Positions 18,574 through 27,519 of a DNA stretch of 64,000 nt are shown one piece after another. The notes below the pieces were generated by a model that was given only the letters and a program-made list of their open reading frames with translations, was not told the DNA's origin and searched no databases. Each line of letters begins with the position of its first letter. The stretch's first letter is position 1. The translations under genes and the position numbers were made by a program. Origin of the DNA: CAVXSP01 sp963764505 (GTDB lineage Bacteria > Acidobacteriota > Vicinamibacteria > Vicinamibacterales > SCN-69-37). Where the stretch lies: positions 248,001 through 312,000 of the forward strand of contig CAVXSP010000003.1 of NCBI GenBank assembly GCA_963764505.1, read 5' to 3'.

Positions 18574-18606
18574 CAGCCAGTTGCGGAAATGGTCCAGTGC
18601 GGCCCA
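18574..18606 (-). repeat. Dispersed coding-tail repeat, copy E
   Basis: On the minus strand it reads WAALDHFRNWL and then diverges without the stop seen in copies A to C. It lies between the IS256-type element and the left att site of the tRNA-Asn island. Confidence 0.75.
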
Positions 18607-18694
18607 GACGCCGCAAGTCACTGAGGATCAACAGCTTATCGACTCGTCTGCGTACTCATCACGTAAGTTGTTGATTTTACAGGCTTTAACGAGC

Positions 18695-18740
18695 TGGCTC
18701 CTCGGGCTGGACTCGAACCAGCAACCCTCCGGTTAACAGC
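18695..18740 (-). repeat. Left att site: duplicate of the tRNA-Asn 3' end
   Basis: These 46 bases are identical, in the same orientation, to 23130-23175, the CCA end through the anticodon region of the intact tRNA-Asn gene. Identity stops abruptly at both edges. Confidence 0.92.
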
Positions 18741-18915
18741 GAGTTCTCCCCAGTCTTGCCGCGAATTGCAGTGTTATGCCGAAGGCTGCCGGGAGTTGCT
18801 GAAGCCTTGTCCCCTCAGAAACTTGCGAGTTGCTGGCTGATGCTTGTTGTTAACGCGTGTAGCCGGAGGATGCATCCACCAAACGGCACGAAAACGGCAC
18901 GCGTCGCAACCGCCC

Positions 18916-19287
18916 TTACGATGAACCTGCCTCCATCGGTGCGTTCTGCGGAATCGGTGGCCGCAGCAAATGAACAACGGCGTCCAGTACCCGCGCCAAC
19001 GCTTCCGGCGTGAGGCTCGCAACTGCAGTCGTGATGATGGCTTCGTTCGCCGTGAAGATCTTCCCCGGTCGAGCGAAGCTGATCACCCGCAGGGAACCCG
19101 TGGCCAGGTCGGTGCTGGCGATGGTGACGGCGCGTTCGTCGCCGTACGATTTGCTCGTGACTTGACAGAGCACGGCGTCGCCTCGACCGGCGTCGGCCAG
19201 CACGACAGCCGGACGCAGTTTCGATCGAGACAGATCCGAGAAAGGGAATCGAACGAGAACTACCGCACCGGTTGCAGGTGTGCCCAC
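18916..19287 (-). CDS. Type II toxin, PemK/MazF family
   Basis: 123 residues from GTG 19287, which has GAGGAGG eight bases upstream; this start fits the family better than the ATG at 19314. It opens with GTPATGAVVLVRFPFSDLS, then KLRPAVVLA and VLCQVTS, the pattern of MazF-like mRNA endoribonucleases. It overlaps the antitoxin gene by 28 bases, the usual coupled layout. It is cargo of the tRNA-Asn island and probably helps keep it in place. Confidence 0.88.
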   Translation of the reverse strand: MGTPATGAVVLVRFPFSDLSRSKLRPAVVLADAGRGDAVLCQVTSKSYGDERAVTIASTDLATGSLRVISFARPGKIFTANEAIITTAVASLTPEALARVLDAVVHLLRPPIPQNAPMEAGSS

Positions 19288-19472
19288 GCCGCGTCCTCCT
19301 CGGCTCGATCCCAATCCTCGGAGAGCACAGCCTCGCTGAGGAGTGCTGTCTCCGCGACCGGTGCCTCCTCGAGGATGGTCACGATGGCACGCCGGGCAGA
19401 AGAAGGACGGACGGGTTCAAGGAGGCTCACCTGCCCGTTTTCGTCGATGATGGCTTCGACTGTTCTGATCAT
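19260..19472 (-). CDS. Antitoxin partner of the MazF-like toxin
   Basis: 70 residues, starting MIRTVEAIIDENGQVSLLEP, with an acidic C-terminal tail (SEDWDRAEEDAAW). This is the usual form of small antitoxins paired with PemK/MazF toxins: an N-terminal DNA-binding beta segment and an acidic toxin-wrapping tail. Assignment rests on size, acidity and the overlapping toxin gene. Confidence 0.75.
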   Translation of the reverse strand: MIRTVEAIIDENGQVSLLEPVRPSSARRAIVTILEEAPVAETALLSEAVLSEDWDRAEEDAAWAHLQPVR

Positions 19473-19964
19473 TGCCGCTCCTCCCGCTCAGTGTAGCTGA
19501 CCCGGCGCCCACCGTGACGCGACGCCTCGGCCGGCTGGGCGCCCCAGGTTACGCGGTATCGTCCAGTAGGCGTAGCAGAAGGCGCCGACTCCGATCGGAC
19601 GTAACCGAAGAGCGCGCGGCCGGCCTCCACGTCTGCCGCGCAAAAGGAGTTCGATGGCTGGTGTGCCTCTGTCTCGCGCACTCTGTGGTGGAATTGACAC
19701 GGTACAGGGTGATTGTGACCTCTGCCTGCTCTTGATCCGCAGATCCGGTGGAAAGAGCATGAAACTCACTCGGCGCCAGTTTCGGAGAAGGAAGACCTCG
19801 AAGGGGCGACGCGCGCTGAACGCATTCCGCCGTCCCCGGCGTCGGACGAAGATCAGGCTGCCGTCGAATTCGCAGGCTTCGACGAAGATCTCGTGTCGAA
19901 ACTGACGTTCCAACTCGGGATCCTGGACTCGCCGCTCGGACCAGCGAGTTGGAGATGGAGATTC
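19473..19964. other. Gap between antitoxin and primase relic
   Basis: About 490 bases inside the island. A minus-strand open frame (19488-19913) exists, but I do not recognise its product and its composition gives no support. Confidence 0.4.
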
Positions 19965-22789
19965 TCAGGCTCGCCGGCGAATAGACATGTCGAGCGACCG
20001 AAGAATCGCGTCCAGCACCGTATCCAGGTCCTTGCCGAGATCCTCCGCGAGGAAGCGCAAGACCGTGTACCCGTTCTCCTGCAGGAGGCGGTCCTTATGC
20101 CGATCTCGACGATAGGCTTCAGTGTCGCCGAGATGCAGCGCTCCATCGACTTCGACGGCGATACGAGCGTCTTCGCAGAGAAGATCGATTTCCATGCGGC
20201 CCTGGCCGTCGAATGCAATCGCAAGCTCAGCGTTGAGGCGAAAGCGACCGTGCGTCTGCGCGAGCGTCTCCAGCCGCCGATAGAGAAACGCCTCACTGGC
20301 GCTCCGCGCTCGGGCGGCCCCTTCGGCCTCCGAGGGAATGGGCCGAGCGGCCTCGACGAACAGTCGGGCGAGCGGGACTTCGACGCCGTCGCGAATGAGC
20401 CGACGGACGCTCGCGGCGTAGTCGCGTTTCCAGAGCGGGTCGGACGGAAGATGGACGTCGGCGGGCCAACCGGGGATGGCGCTGGCCGGCAGGACGATCT
20501 CATAGCCCAGAGACTCGTACCCCTGGCACCGCCGGTCGAACATCCTCGACAGCATGCGCACGTTGAGGTCGGCATAGTCGTAGACGCGAACATCCCGTTT
20601 GCCGTCGCACAGCCGATGGAGCCGTCCCACATACTGCGCGACCGTCCCTCGCCACGAGACCGGGAGCGTGAGGAATAACGTGTCGAGGCGCGCGTCGTCA
20701 AACCCCTCGCCAATGTACTTGCCCGTGCCCAGCAGCACCCGTTCGTCGTCAGCCGGGATGCCGGCAAGCTGTCCGGCGACCGCCTGCACGCTCTTTCTTG
20801 CCTCGTCCGCCTCGGAGCACGACGACATGGCGAACACGTCCAGTCAGTTGGATCGCAAACCATTCCAGGTGCTCCTGGCGTTCGGTCAGGATCAGCGGCG
20901 ACCGGCCGGCCCGAACGACCTCGAGCACGTCGTCAGAGATGGCCCGGTTGCGGTGCTCGTCGTCGAACAAGTTCTGCGTAGAGCGATTGAAACTGGATCC
21001 GCTTGTCCGACGCCGCGAGTCCGTGAGCTGACAAAGCCGGTCGGCCGGACGATGACGCTGTGCCGGAATGGCCGCAGCGCCGCCTGCGCCTTGGCGTCGA
21101 CTCGATGTCGCACGGGCCCGCACTGCATGAAGATGATCGGGTGATGTCCGTCCTTGCGGGTGACGGTCGCGGACAGTCCGAGGACGAACCGTGCCTTTGC
21201 GCGGCGCGCGACCTGCTCGAAGCTCTGTGCCGACAGGTGATGGCACTCGTCGACGATCAGATGGCCGTAGTCGCCAAGGCGATCGTCGACCACGCCCTTC
21301 CGGATCAGGCTCTGAATGATGGCGACATCGATCTGCCCGGTGGGCGTGTTCCGGCCGGCGCCGATTCGCCCAATCGACGACTTCGGCACATTCAGAAACG
21401 ACGAGAGCCGTTCGATCCACTGGTCAAGCAGTTGACGCCGGTGAACGAGCACGAGCGTGTTCACGCCGCGCTTGGCGATCAGCCACGCGGCCAGCACGGT
21501 CTTCCCGAACGCCGTCGTGGCGGCCAGCACGCCGGTCTCGTGCGCCAGCGAGCGCATCAGCGGCCTACTGTTGGTCGGGTCGAAGCGTGCCCTGGAACGT
21601 CGACGTTGATGGCGCTGGCCTGCCACTCGCTCGTCACGAACCGTGAACGGAATCTCGAGATCCTTCAGGAACTGCCCGACATCGTCCGAGACAGCCGCGC
21701 GGCAGGCCGATGTGCGCCGAGTGATCCTCCGCTCCGGAAATGATGCGCGGCTTGCCATACGTCGGCAGCCGCATCGCCTGGGCTCGATAGAACTCCGGAT
21801 TCTGAAACGCGGCAAGCCGGATCAACTGGTTTCGCAACCAGGGGCTCAGCCCGTCTTTGGCGATGTAGATCTCGTTGCCGAGGACCAGTTCGATCGACCG
21901 CGGCAGATCGCCGGCAATCGGGCGGAATGGCACGGCGCACGCGATGGGGGCGCCTTCCACGGCTCGCCATCCTCATCGTCCACGGGGAGGCGGAGGCCGA
22001 CGATCTGGCCTCGCCGCTCGCCATCCGCGACGATCTGGTCGACCTGCGGCGCGATTCAGCGGGCGGATGCCGGACAGAAACGCCCACTGATCGGCGTGAG
22101 GCACGAGTTGGTCGTCGACGAAGACGCTGTTGCCGCGCTCGCGAGCGTGCTTTCTGCAGCGGCAGCGCGATCAGATTTCCAAACCCGCCCTGCGGCAACG
22201 TGTCCTGGCTCGGAAAGAACCGATCGTAGGACTGGAATCCGATGTCCGGCCGCCGTTCCATGGATTCGGTCAGCACGTACGAACCCAGCCGCCGAGCCAA
22301 GGCCGCCGGAATGGCCTCGGCGAAGAAGAACCACACGTGCGCTCCGCGCCCCGAGCGTGACCGCTCGAGCGCGACCGGCAGATTCATCTCGCGGCAGGTG
22401 TCCGTGAACGCGCGAGCGTCATCCTCCCAGCTTTGCTTGTCGAAATCGATCGCCAGGAAGAAACAGGTCTCGTCGAGCAGCATCGGATAGACGCCGGCGA
22501 CGAACGGCTGCCCGGTGTCGTCGTGACCCGACAGATGCCAATGAACGACGGCTTCATTGAGAGAGAGGAATCGACGGTTCGAACAATCGGCGCACTTTAT
22601 TCGCGGTTTCTCGCAGACGCCGCGAACCCATTCGTTCGCACAGGCCGGCGCGTACCCTGACTTTCCGGTCTTCCGGCTCTCGTATCGGCGCGGGTAGACG
22701 TCGTCTCGCCCGCGGAACAGCGATCGAAAGAGCGCGATCTTTGCGTCCGGCGGAGACTGCTGCGTGACGATCAGTTTGAGCGACTGCAC
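19965..22789 (-). pseudogene. TOTE-type primase-helicase-DUF559 nuclease, multiply frameshifted
   Basis: Reading from 22789 leftward, homologous blocks appear in order. First is an archaeo-eukaryotic primase domain (FRGRDDVYPRRYESRKTG, a CADC zinc site, the catalytic FLAIDFDK, SRSGRGAHVW). Next is a middle region ending IYIAKDGLSPWLRN and AFQNPEFYRAQAMRLPTY. A superfamily-2 helicase follows (Walker A TTAFGKT, DECHHLS, then WRGTVAQYVGRLHR) and finally a DUF559 endonuclease with MEIDLLCEDARIAVEVDG. The blocks lie in different frames, and at least six shifts are needed, near 22145, 22045, 21950, 21705, 21010 and 20840. The intact form would be about 940 residues. It is the relic of an anti-mobile-element conflict system and cannot be expressed as read. 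Confidence 0.9.
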
Positions 22790-23129
22790 GCCCGGATCCG
22801 ACCCTCGACCTTCATCCTAACCGTACAACGCGTGACGCCGTTCTTCCCGTGGGTCAGCGACGCCGCCCGCAACGGCCGCCGACACGGCGTCAGAGTCGCT
22901 GGCGTCGGGCATTCAGAGTGAACACGTTGGATTCGTCGATGAGCAAGACCACCTTGCGCCTTCGCTTCGTTCACGTAGTCCCTAGTTAAGATCAAACCTT
23001 CCGGTTTTTGACCGGATATTCTGAGGACTTTCTCTCTGAAATTGCGCCTGTTTTGTGCGACGTAAACGGCCAATAAACGGCACGCCCATTTCTAAGTGAT
23101 TCGCGGTCGTTCGTAAGTTATTGCAGGAT
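22790..23129. other. Gap between primase relic and tRNA-Asn
   Basis: 340 bases where an integrase gene might be expected. I see no integrase motif in either strand. It presumably holds the upstream region of the primase gene. Confidence 0.45.
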
Positions 23130-23204
23130 TGGCTCCTCGGGCTGGACTCGAACCAGCAACCCTCCGGTTAACAGCCGGATGCTCTGCCATTGAGCTACCG
23201 AGGA
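23130..23204 (-). tRNA. tRNA-Asn (GTT)
   Basis: A 75-base gene including an encoded CCA. The acceptor TCCTCGG pairs with CCGAGGA, the T arm contains GGTTCGAGTCC, and the anticodon loop CTGTTAA gives GTT. Its 3' half is duplicated at 18695-18740, which marks the insertion site of the island. Confidence 0.97.
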
Positions 23205-23616
23205 ACGGTGGCGCGTGCAGCGGGTGGCGGGCGCTCGACCCGCCGAATCCCGCTCAGCAGGACCCTCAATTCTAGTGGGACCGGGCGCCCCCGCGCAACA
23301 CGCGGCCGCGACCCGCGGCGCCGCGTCCCGTCCGAGACACCCGCCCGTGCGCGAACCACGAACGCCAGCGGCCGCCCGTCAGCTTCAGCCGCAGCGCCGT
23401 CACCTCACCGGAGCACCGTCGCCTGCCCGTTCGAACAGCGGCTCGGCGATTGCTCGCTCGGATGCCCGTGTATCGAGGCACGACCGCACACGGGCCGTCG
23501 TGCACTGAACGACGCCGCTCGGCCACACACCCGCCGTGGCCTCCGCGCCCTCGAGACTGGCGCAGCCATTGCACCCGGGTCAGCGATCCGATATTTCCCC
23601 GGGGAGGTCACGAGTC
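23205..23616. other. Intergenic region, nothing recognised
   Basis: 410 GC-rich bases between tRNA-Asn and the DJ-1 family gene. I see no gene or repeat. Confidence 0.5.
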
Positions 23617-24198
23617 ATGGCGAAAGCACTGCAAGGCAAGCGCGTCGCGGCCCTCGTCGAGAACGGCTTCGAGCAGATCGAGCTCCTCGAGCCGAAGGGC
23701 GCCCTCGAAGCGGCCGGCGCGACCGTGGACGTGATCTCGCCGCGCCCGGGCAAGGTGCGCGGATGGAACCACACGGAGTGGGGCGACGAGGTGAACGTCG
23801 ACCGCGCGCTCGACCAGGCCATGCCGGGCGACTACGACGCGCTGCTCCTGCCCGGCGGCGTGATGAATCCCGATCGCCTGCGCACCAACGAGAAGGCCGT
23901 CCGGTTCGTCCGGCAGATGTTCGACGACGGCAAGCCGATCGCCGCCATCTGCCACGGCCCGTGGACGCTCGTCGAGGCCGACGTCGTCCGCGGCGCGCGA
24001 ATGACGTCGTGGCCGTCCCTCCAGACCGACCTGAGGAACGCCGGCGCCGACTGGGTCGACGAGACGGTCGTCGTCGATCGCGGCATCGTGTCGTCCCGCA
24101 AGCCGGACGACATCCCCGCGTTCAACGAGAAGATGATCGACCTCTTCAAGGCCGGCCGTCAGGCGGCCGCGGGACGCACTCACGCGACGCGAGGCTGA
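23617..24198 (+). CDS. DJ-1/PfpI family protein (deglycase or chaperone type)
   Basis: 193 residues from ATG 23617, with GGGGAGG at 23601-23607. The nucleophile elbow AICHGPW holds the reactive cysteine (near residue 112) with the adjacent His, and the N-terminal VENGFEQIEL supplies the conserved Glu. The closest known type is YhbO/YraA, linked to glyoxal and oxidative-stress repair of glycated proteins. It converges with the OsmC gene, another peroxide-defence protein. Confidence 0.92.
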   Translation: MAKALQGKRVAALVENGFEQIELLEPKGALEAAGATVDVISPRPGKVRGWNHTEWGDEVNVDRALDQAMPGDYDALLLPGGVMNPDRLRTNEKAVRFVRQMFDDGKPIAAICHGPWTLVEADVVRGARMTSWPSLQTDLRNAGADWVDETVVVDRGIVSSRKPDDIPAFNEKMIDLFKAGRQAAAGRTHATRG

Positions 24199-24210
24199 GG
24201 CCCGTCGTTT

Positions 24211-24651
24211 TTACGTGGCCGATGCCTCGACCTGAATATCGAGGCTGCCGCGCAGGGCGTTCGAGACCGGACACCCTTTCTCGGCCTCCTTCGCGAACGC
24301 CGGGAAGTCCGCCGGCGCCATGCCCTTCAGGCCCGCCGCCGACACGACCAGCTTCGACGTCGTGATCTTGATGCCGGCATCGCCCTTGTCCGCCGTAATC
24401 GTGCAGGTGACCGTCGTCTTGTCGATCGACCCGCCCTTCTTGCCGATCGCCGCGTTGACCACCATCGCGTAGCAGACGGCGTGCGCGGCCGCCATCAGCT
24501 CCTCCGGGCTGGTCTGGCCCTCCGGATCGCCGATGCGGTGCGGAAACGTGACCGGGACGGTGAACGCGCCGGTGCCGGCCTTGGCCTCGCCCGATCCGTC
24601 CATCAGCGAGCCCTTCCAGTTGACGGTGGCATTGCGGGAAAACGTCGCCAT
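24211..24651 (-). CDS. OsmC/Ohr-type peroxiredoxin
   Basis: 146 residues from ATG 24651. The two reactive cysteines lie in AHAVCYAM and KGCPVSNAL. SPEELMAAAHA and DPEGQTSPEE are family signatures of the OsmC branch. It reduces organic hydroperoxides in the cytoplasm. Confidence 0.94.
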   Translation of the reverse strand: MATFSRNATVNWKGSLMDGSGEAKAGTGAFTVPVTFPHRIGDPEGQTSPEELMAAAHAVCYAMVVNAAIGKKGGSIDKTTVTCTITADKGDAGIKITTSKLVVSAAGLKGMAPADFPAFAKEAEKGCPVSNALRGSLDIQVEASAT

Positions 24652-24682
24652 TGCGTGACTCCTTCTGAAACAAATGCAAGGG

Positions 24683-25306
24683 TCAGCCCCGAGCGTTCCG
24701 GACCTTCCTCGCCCCCAGCTTCGTCGTCGTCGCCAGCTGCACGACGGCACCGACGATCGCGACCCCGATCCAGACAATGAAGAACCACCATCGGTTCGGC
24801 GCGGGCTCCAGCGGAGAGAGCGACCACGCGCCTGCCGCGGCGAGTTGTGCCGGCGCCCGGCTCCAGAGCGAAAGCGCCCCGACGATCCCGGTCCACGAGC
24901 CGCCGAGCGCCGTGCCGAAGACGACGACGTATCGCGCGACCGAGAGCGCGAGCAGCGCGCCGACCACGGCGACGACGACGAGCACGGCCGTCGGCGGATC
25001 GTGGTGGCGCATGATCTGCCAGACCCAGTGGAGCGCCAGCGACGCCAGGCCCCCGCCGACCAGCCCGACGCCGATGAAGTAAGCGGCCACCATCAGTGCG
25101 GCGCCGACCAGCCCGCCCACGATCGCCGCGGCGATCAGGGCGAACGTGCTCATGTGCCCCACGATCGAGATCGTGACGGCCGCCCCCACCATGAAGCCGT
25201 AGATGCCGAGCACGACCCGGAACAGCCGGTAACCCGCGAAACACGCCATGAGACCGCCGACGAGCAGGATGACCGCCACCGGCGTGGCGTACACAACGGG
25301 AAGCAC
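24683..25306 (-). CDS. DUF4203-type multi-span membrane protein
   Basis: 207 residues with about six hydrophobic spans, including a gating-like pattern GYRLFRVVLGIYGFMVG near the start. This matches DUF4203/TMEM198-like proteins. Function in bacteria is unknown. It begins 31 bases upstream of the OsmC gene on the same strand and may share its transcript. Confidence 0.75.
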   Translation of the reverse strand: MLPVVYATPVAVILLVGGLMACFAGYRLFRVVLGIYGFMVGAAVTISIVGHMSTFALIAAAIVGGLVGAALMVAAYFIGVGLVGGGLASLALHWVWQIMRHHDPPTAVLVVVAVVGALLALSVARYVVVFGTALGGSWTGIVGALSLWSRAPAQLAAAGAWSLSPLEPAPNRWWFFIVWIGVAIVGAVVQLATTTKLGARKVRNARG

Positions 25307-25373
25307 CTCCGGAGTCTATGACAACAACGGCGTCGTCCGGAACTGACGCGCGTCGTCCGGCGACAAGAGCCGG

Positions 25374-25415
25374 CCCACAGCCCACAGCCCATAGCCCCTA
25401 GCCCACAGCCCGCAC
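25374..25415. repeat. Heptanucleotide repeat, CCCACAG type
   Basis: Six consecutive 7-base units: CCCACAG twice, CCCATAG, CCCCTAG, CCCACAG and CCCGCAC. It lies in the gap between divergent genes, just before the flippase-like gene. Confidence 0.85.
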
Positions 25416-25430
25416 TATCCTGTCTCCTCC

Positions 25431-26447
25431 ATGTCCCCTCCCCGCCCGAGCCCGCGCCGAGTGGCCATCGGCATCGCGCTGTCGATCGCGGGCATCGCGC
25501 TGCTGGTCTGGCAGATCAGGCGGGTGGGAACGGCGGCGATCGCGAGCGGCCTCGGGGCGCTCGGCTGGGGCTTTCTCGTCATCCTCGCGCTGTCGTTCGC
25601 GCGCTTCGTGCTGCGCTCGCTCGCCTGGACGACGCTGATGGGCGGCCGGCCGTCGCTCGCGGCGGCCGTCGCCGCGACGCTGGCGGGCGATGCGATCGGC
25701 AACGTGACGCCGCTGAGCCTGCTCGTCAGCGAGCCGGCGAAGGCCCTGTACCTGCGCGGACGCGTCTCCGGGTCGCGGTCGTTTCCGGCGCTGACCGCCG
25801 AGAACTTCTTCTACAGCGTGTCGGTGGCCGTCTTCATCGCTCTGGGCACGGCGGCGATGCTCGACGCCTTCGCCATCCCCGATCGCCGACTCCGCTGGGC
25901 GGGCCTGCTCGCCCTCGGCATGATGGCGGCCGTCCTCGCTGGCGCGCTCTGGCTGGCCTGGCGCAAGCCGGCGCTGGCGAGCGCCGCGCTGCAACGGCTG
26001 CCCTTCCCCGCGGCCGCCGCCCTGCTCGAGCGCGTCCGCCGGTACGAGACGACGACCTACTCGCTGCTCGGCCAGTCGGGCCGACCGCTCGGAATCGTGC
26101 TCGCCTGCGAGGCGGCGTTCCACCTGCTGAGCTTCGCGGAGGCCTATTACACGCTCTGGCTCATCACCGGCCAATCGGCGCCGCTGGCGGCGTTCGTGTT
26201 CGACACGTTCAACCGGATCGTGAACGTCGTCTTCCGCGCCATGCCCCTGCGGATTGGGGTCGACGAGGCCAGCACGGCCATCGTGGCCCCGGCGATCGGC
26301 TTCAGTCCGGCCGTCGGTGTTACTATCGCCCTCGCACGCAAGGGTCGGATGCTCGTCTGGGCGGCCGTGGGGATCGGCCTCGCGGTACGCAAGGGACTGA
26401 CCGTGAGCGACATTGCCGAGCCAGACGAGAGGCGGGCCATGCCCTGA
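25431..26447 (+). CDS. YbhN/lysylphosphatidylglycerol-synthase-type membrane protein
   Basis: 338 residues with about eight transmembrane spans. The pattern (LGWGFLVILALSFARFVLRS, GDAIGNVTPLSLLVSEPAKA, then AENFFYS) matches the integral-membrane domain family PF03706, seen alone in YbhN-like proteins. No soluble synthase domain is present, so lipid flipping or a related membrane role is inferred rather than aminoacyl transfer. Confidence 0.82.
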   Translation: MSPPRPSPRRVAIGIALSIAGIALLVWQIRRVGTAAIASGLGALGWGFLVILALSFARFVLRSLAWTTLMGGRPSLAAAVAATLAGDAIGNVTPLSLLVSEPAKALYLRGRVSGSRSFPALTAENFFYSVSVAVFIALGTAAMLDAFAIPDRRLRWAGLLALGMMAAVLAGALWLAWRKPALASAALQRLPFPAAAALLERVRRYETTTYSLLGQSGRPLGIVLACEAAFHLLSFAEAYYTLWLITGQSAPLAAFVFDTFNRIVNVVFRAMPLRIGVDEASTAIVAPAIGFSPAVGVTIALARKGRMLVWAAVGIGLAVRKGLTVSDIAEPDERRAMP

Positions 26448-26473
26448 GTCCGGCGCCGACGCGGCTCCCCAAC

Positions 26474-26821
26474 ATGCCCACCATTCTGATCGTCGACGAC
26501 GAACAAGGCATCCGACAACTCGTCGGCCGCGTGCTCGAGCGCCGCGGCTACCGCGTCATCACCTGCCCGAGCGCCACCGAAGCGCTGGCGGTTCAGGATC
26601 CGATCGATCTGCTGGTCGTCGACCTGATCCTGCCGGAGGTGAACGGTCGACAGCTGACCGACGCCCTGCGAGCGCGTCAGCCCCTGCTGCCGGTCGTGCT
26701 GATGTCCGGCTACCTGTCGGACCGCGACCTCATGCCCGGGCCGCCGTCGATCTTCTTGCAGAAGCCGATGATGCCGTCGGCCATGATCGACGCGGTCGAC
26801 AAACTGCTACAGCAGGCGTAG
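26474..26821 (+). CDS. Stand-alone response-regulator receiver domain
   Basis: 115 residues, all receiver: ILIVDDEQGIR acidic pocket, phospho-acceptor Asp in LLVVDLILPEVNG (near residue 50), VLMSGY with the switch residue, and FLQKPM with the conserved Lys. No output domain. Such single-domain proteins work through protein contacts. Its end overlaps the convergent next gene by 15 bases. The partner kinase is not obvious; a hybrid kinase lies 4 kb away. Confidence 0.93.
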   Translation: MPTILIVDDEQGIRQLVGRVLERRGYRVITCPSATEALAVQDPIDLLVVDLILPEVNGRQLTDALRARQPLLPVVLMSGYLSDRDLMPGPPSIFLQKPMMPSAMIDAVDKLLQQA

Positions 26822-27508
26822 CTTGCGCAGGACGGCCGCCGTGCGGGGCGCGCTCTGCGGCGCGTCTCGAAGGCGCGACACGAGCCGGTCCAGATCCGCG
26901 GGCGCGTCGACGTCGTTCCACGGCGCCAGCCGCACGACCTCGAGCCCGGCCTGCCCGCAGGCGCGTGCGACTTCCTCGAGGGCGTGCGAGCTCTCCCAGC
27001 GCACGTTCGAGAACACGTCCGGCACGGCACCCGGCGCGACTGCCGCGCCCATCAGATAGCACCCGCCGCTCTCTGCCGGTCCGAGCACGACTGTCGGCGC
27101 GGCGCCGCCGAGCGACGCGAACGCCTGCTCCAAGTACGCGATCGGCAGATCCGGCAGGTCGGATCCCATCACGACGACGCGGCGGAAGCCGCTCGCCGCC
27201 AGGTCCTCGAACACGTGGCGCTGCCGCTCGGCGAGGCTCGTGCCGCGCTGCGCGACGAACGTCTCGGCCGGGAGCGCCGGGCGCGCCACCCGCAGCCCCT
27301 CGACGGGCGGCGTGACCGCCAGCCGCACGCGCACGTTCGGCAGCGCGCCGGCGCGATCGACCAGATCGTCGATGAACGCGAGCGCCAGGTCGCGGCGCCC
27401 ATCCTCGGCCGGCACGCGCGGCGTCAACCGCGCCTTGATGCGCGGGTCCGAGGTCGACCGCGTCATCAGCGCCAACGCGCCCGGCGTCGAGAGGAGCGGG
27501 TCGGGCAT
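26807..27508 (-). CDS. TIGR04282/DUF2064-type nucleotidyl- or glycosyltransferase
   Basis: 233 residues. The signature blocks are MTRSTSDPRIKARLTP (a KTRL-like start), VVMGSDLPDLP and GPAESGGCYLMG. The family has a GT-A-like fold and includes members in arsenosugar biosynthesis. The canonical GPAxDGGY has changed to GPAESGGCY. An arsenic operon lies in this window but 20 kb away, so the link is weak. It is 11 bases upstream of recR's end on the same strand. Confidence 0.8.
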   Translation of the reverse strand: MPDPLLSTPGALALMTRSTSDPRIKARLTPRVPAEDGRRDLALAFIDDLVDRAGALPNVRVRLAVTPPVEGLRVARPALPAETFVAQRGTSLAERQRHVFEDLAASGFRRVVVMGSDLPDLPIAYLEQAFASLGGAAPTVVLGPAESGGCYLMGAAVAPGAVPDVFSNVRWESSHALEEVARACGQAGLEVVRLAPWNDVDAPADLDRLVSRLRDAPQSAPRTAAVLRKLRLL

Positions 27509-27519
27509 CGTCGGCGATT

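Larger units (their letters stand above)
18695..23175. mobile_element. Integrated island at tRNA-Asn (4.4 kb, decayed)
   Basis: A direct repeat of the 3' half of tRNA-Asn bounds the segment, the standard footprint of a tyrosine-recombinase element. Inside are a MazF-like toxin-antitoxin pair and a frameshifted TOTE-type primase-helicase gene. No integrase gene is recognisable, so the element is either non-autonomous or has lost its integrase. The stretch 18741-18915 next to the left site holds no gene I can identify. Confidence 0.85.

Noticed and set aside
19488..19913. A 141-codon minus-strand ORF between antitoxin and primase relic
   Set aside because: The product is arginine-rich with no family resemblance, consistent with a chance frame in GC-rich DNA.
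22790..23129. Possible integrase gene next to tRNA-Asn
   Set aside because: I searched both strands for tyrosine-recombinase motifs and saw none.
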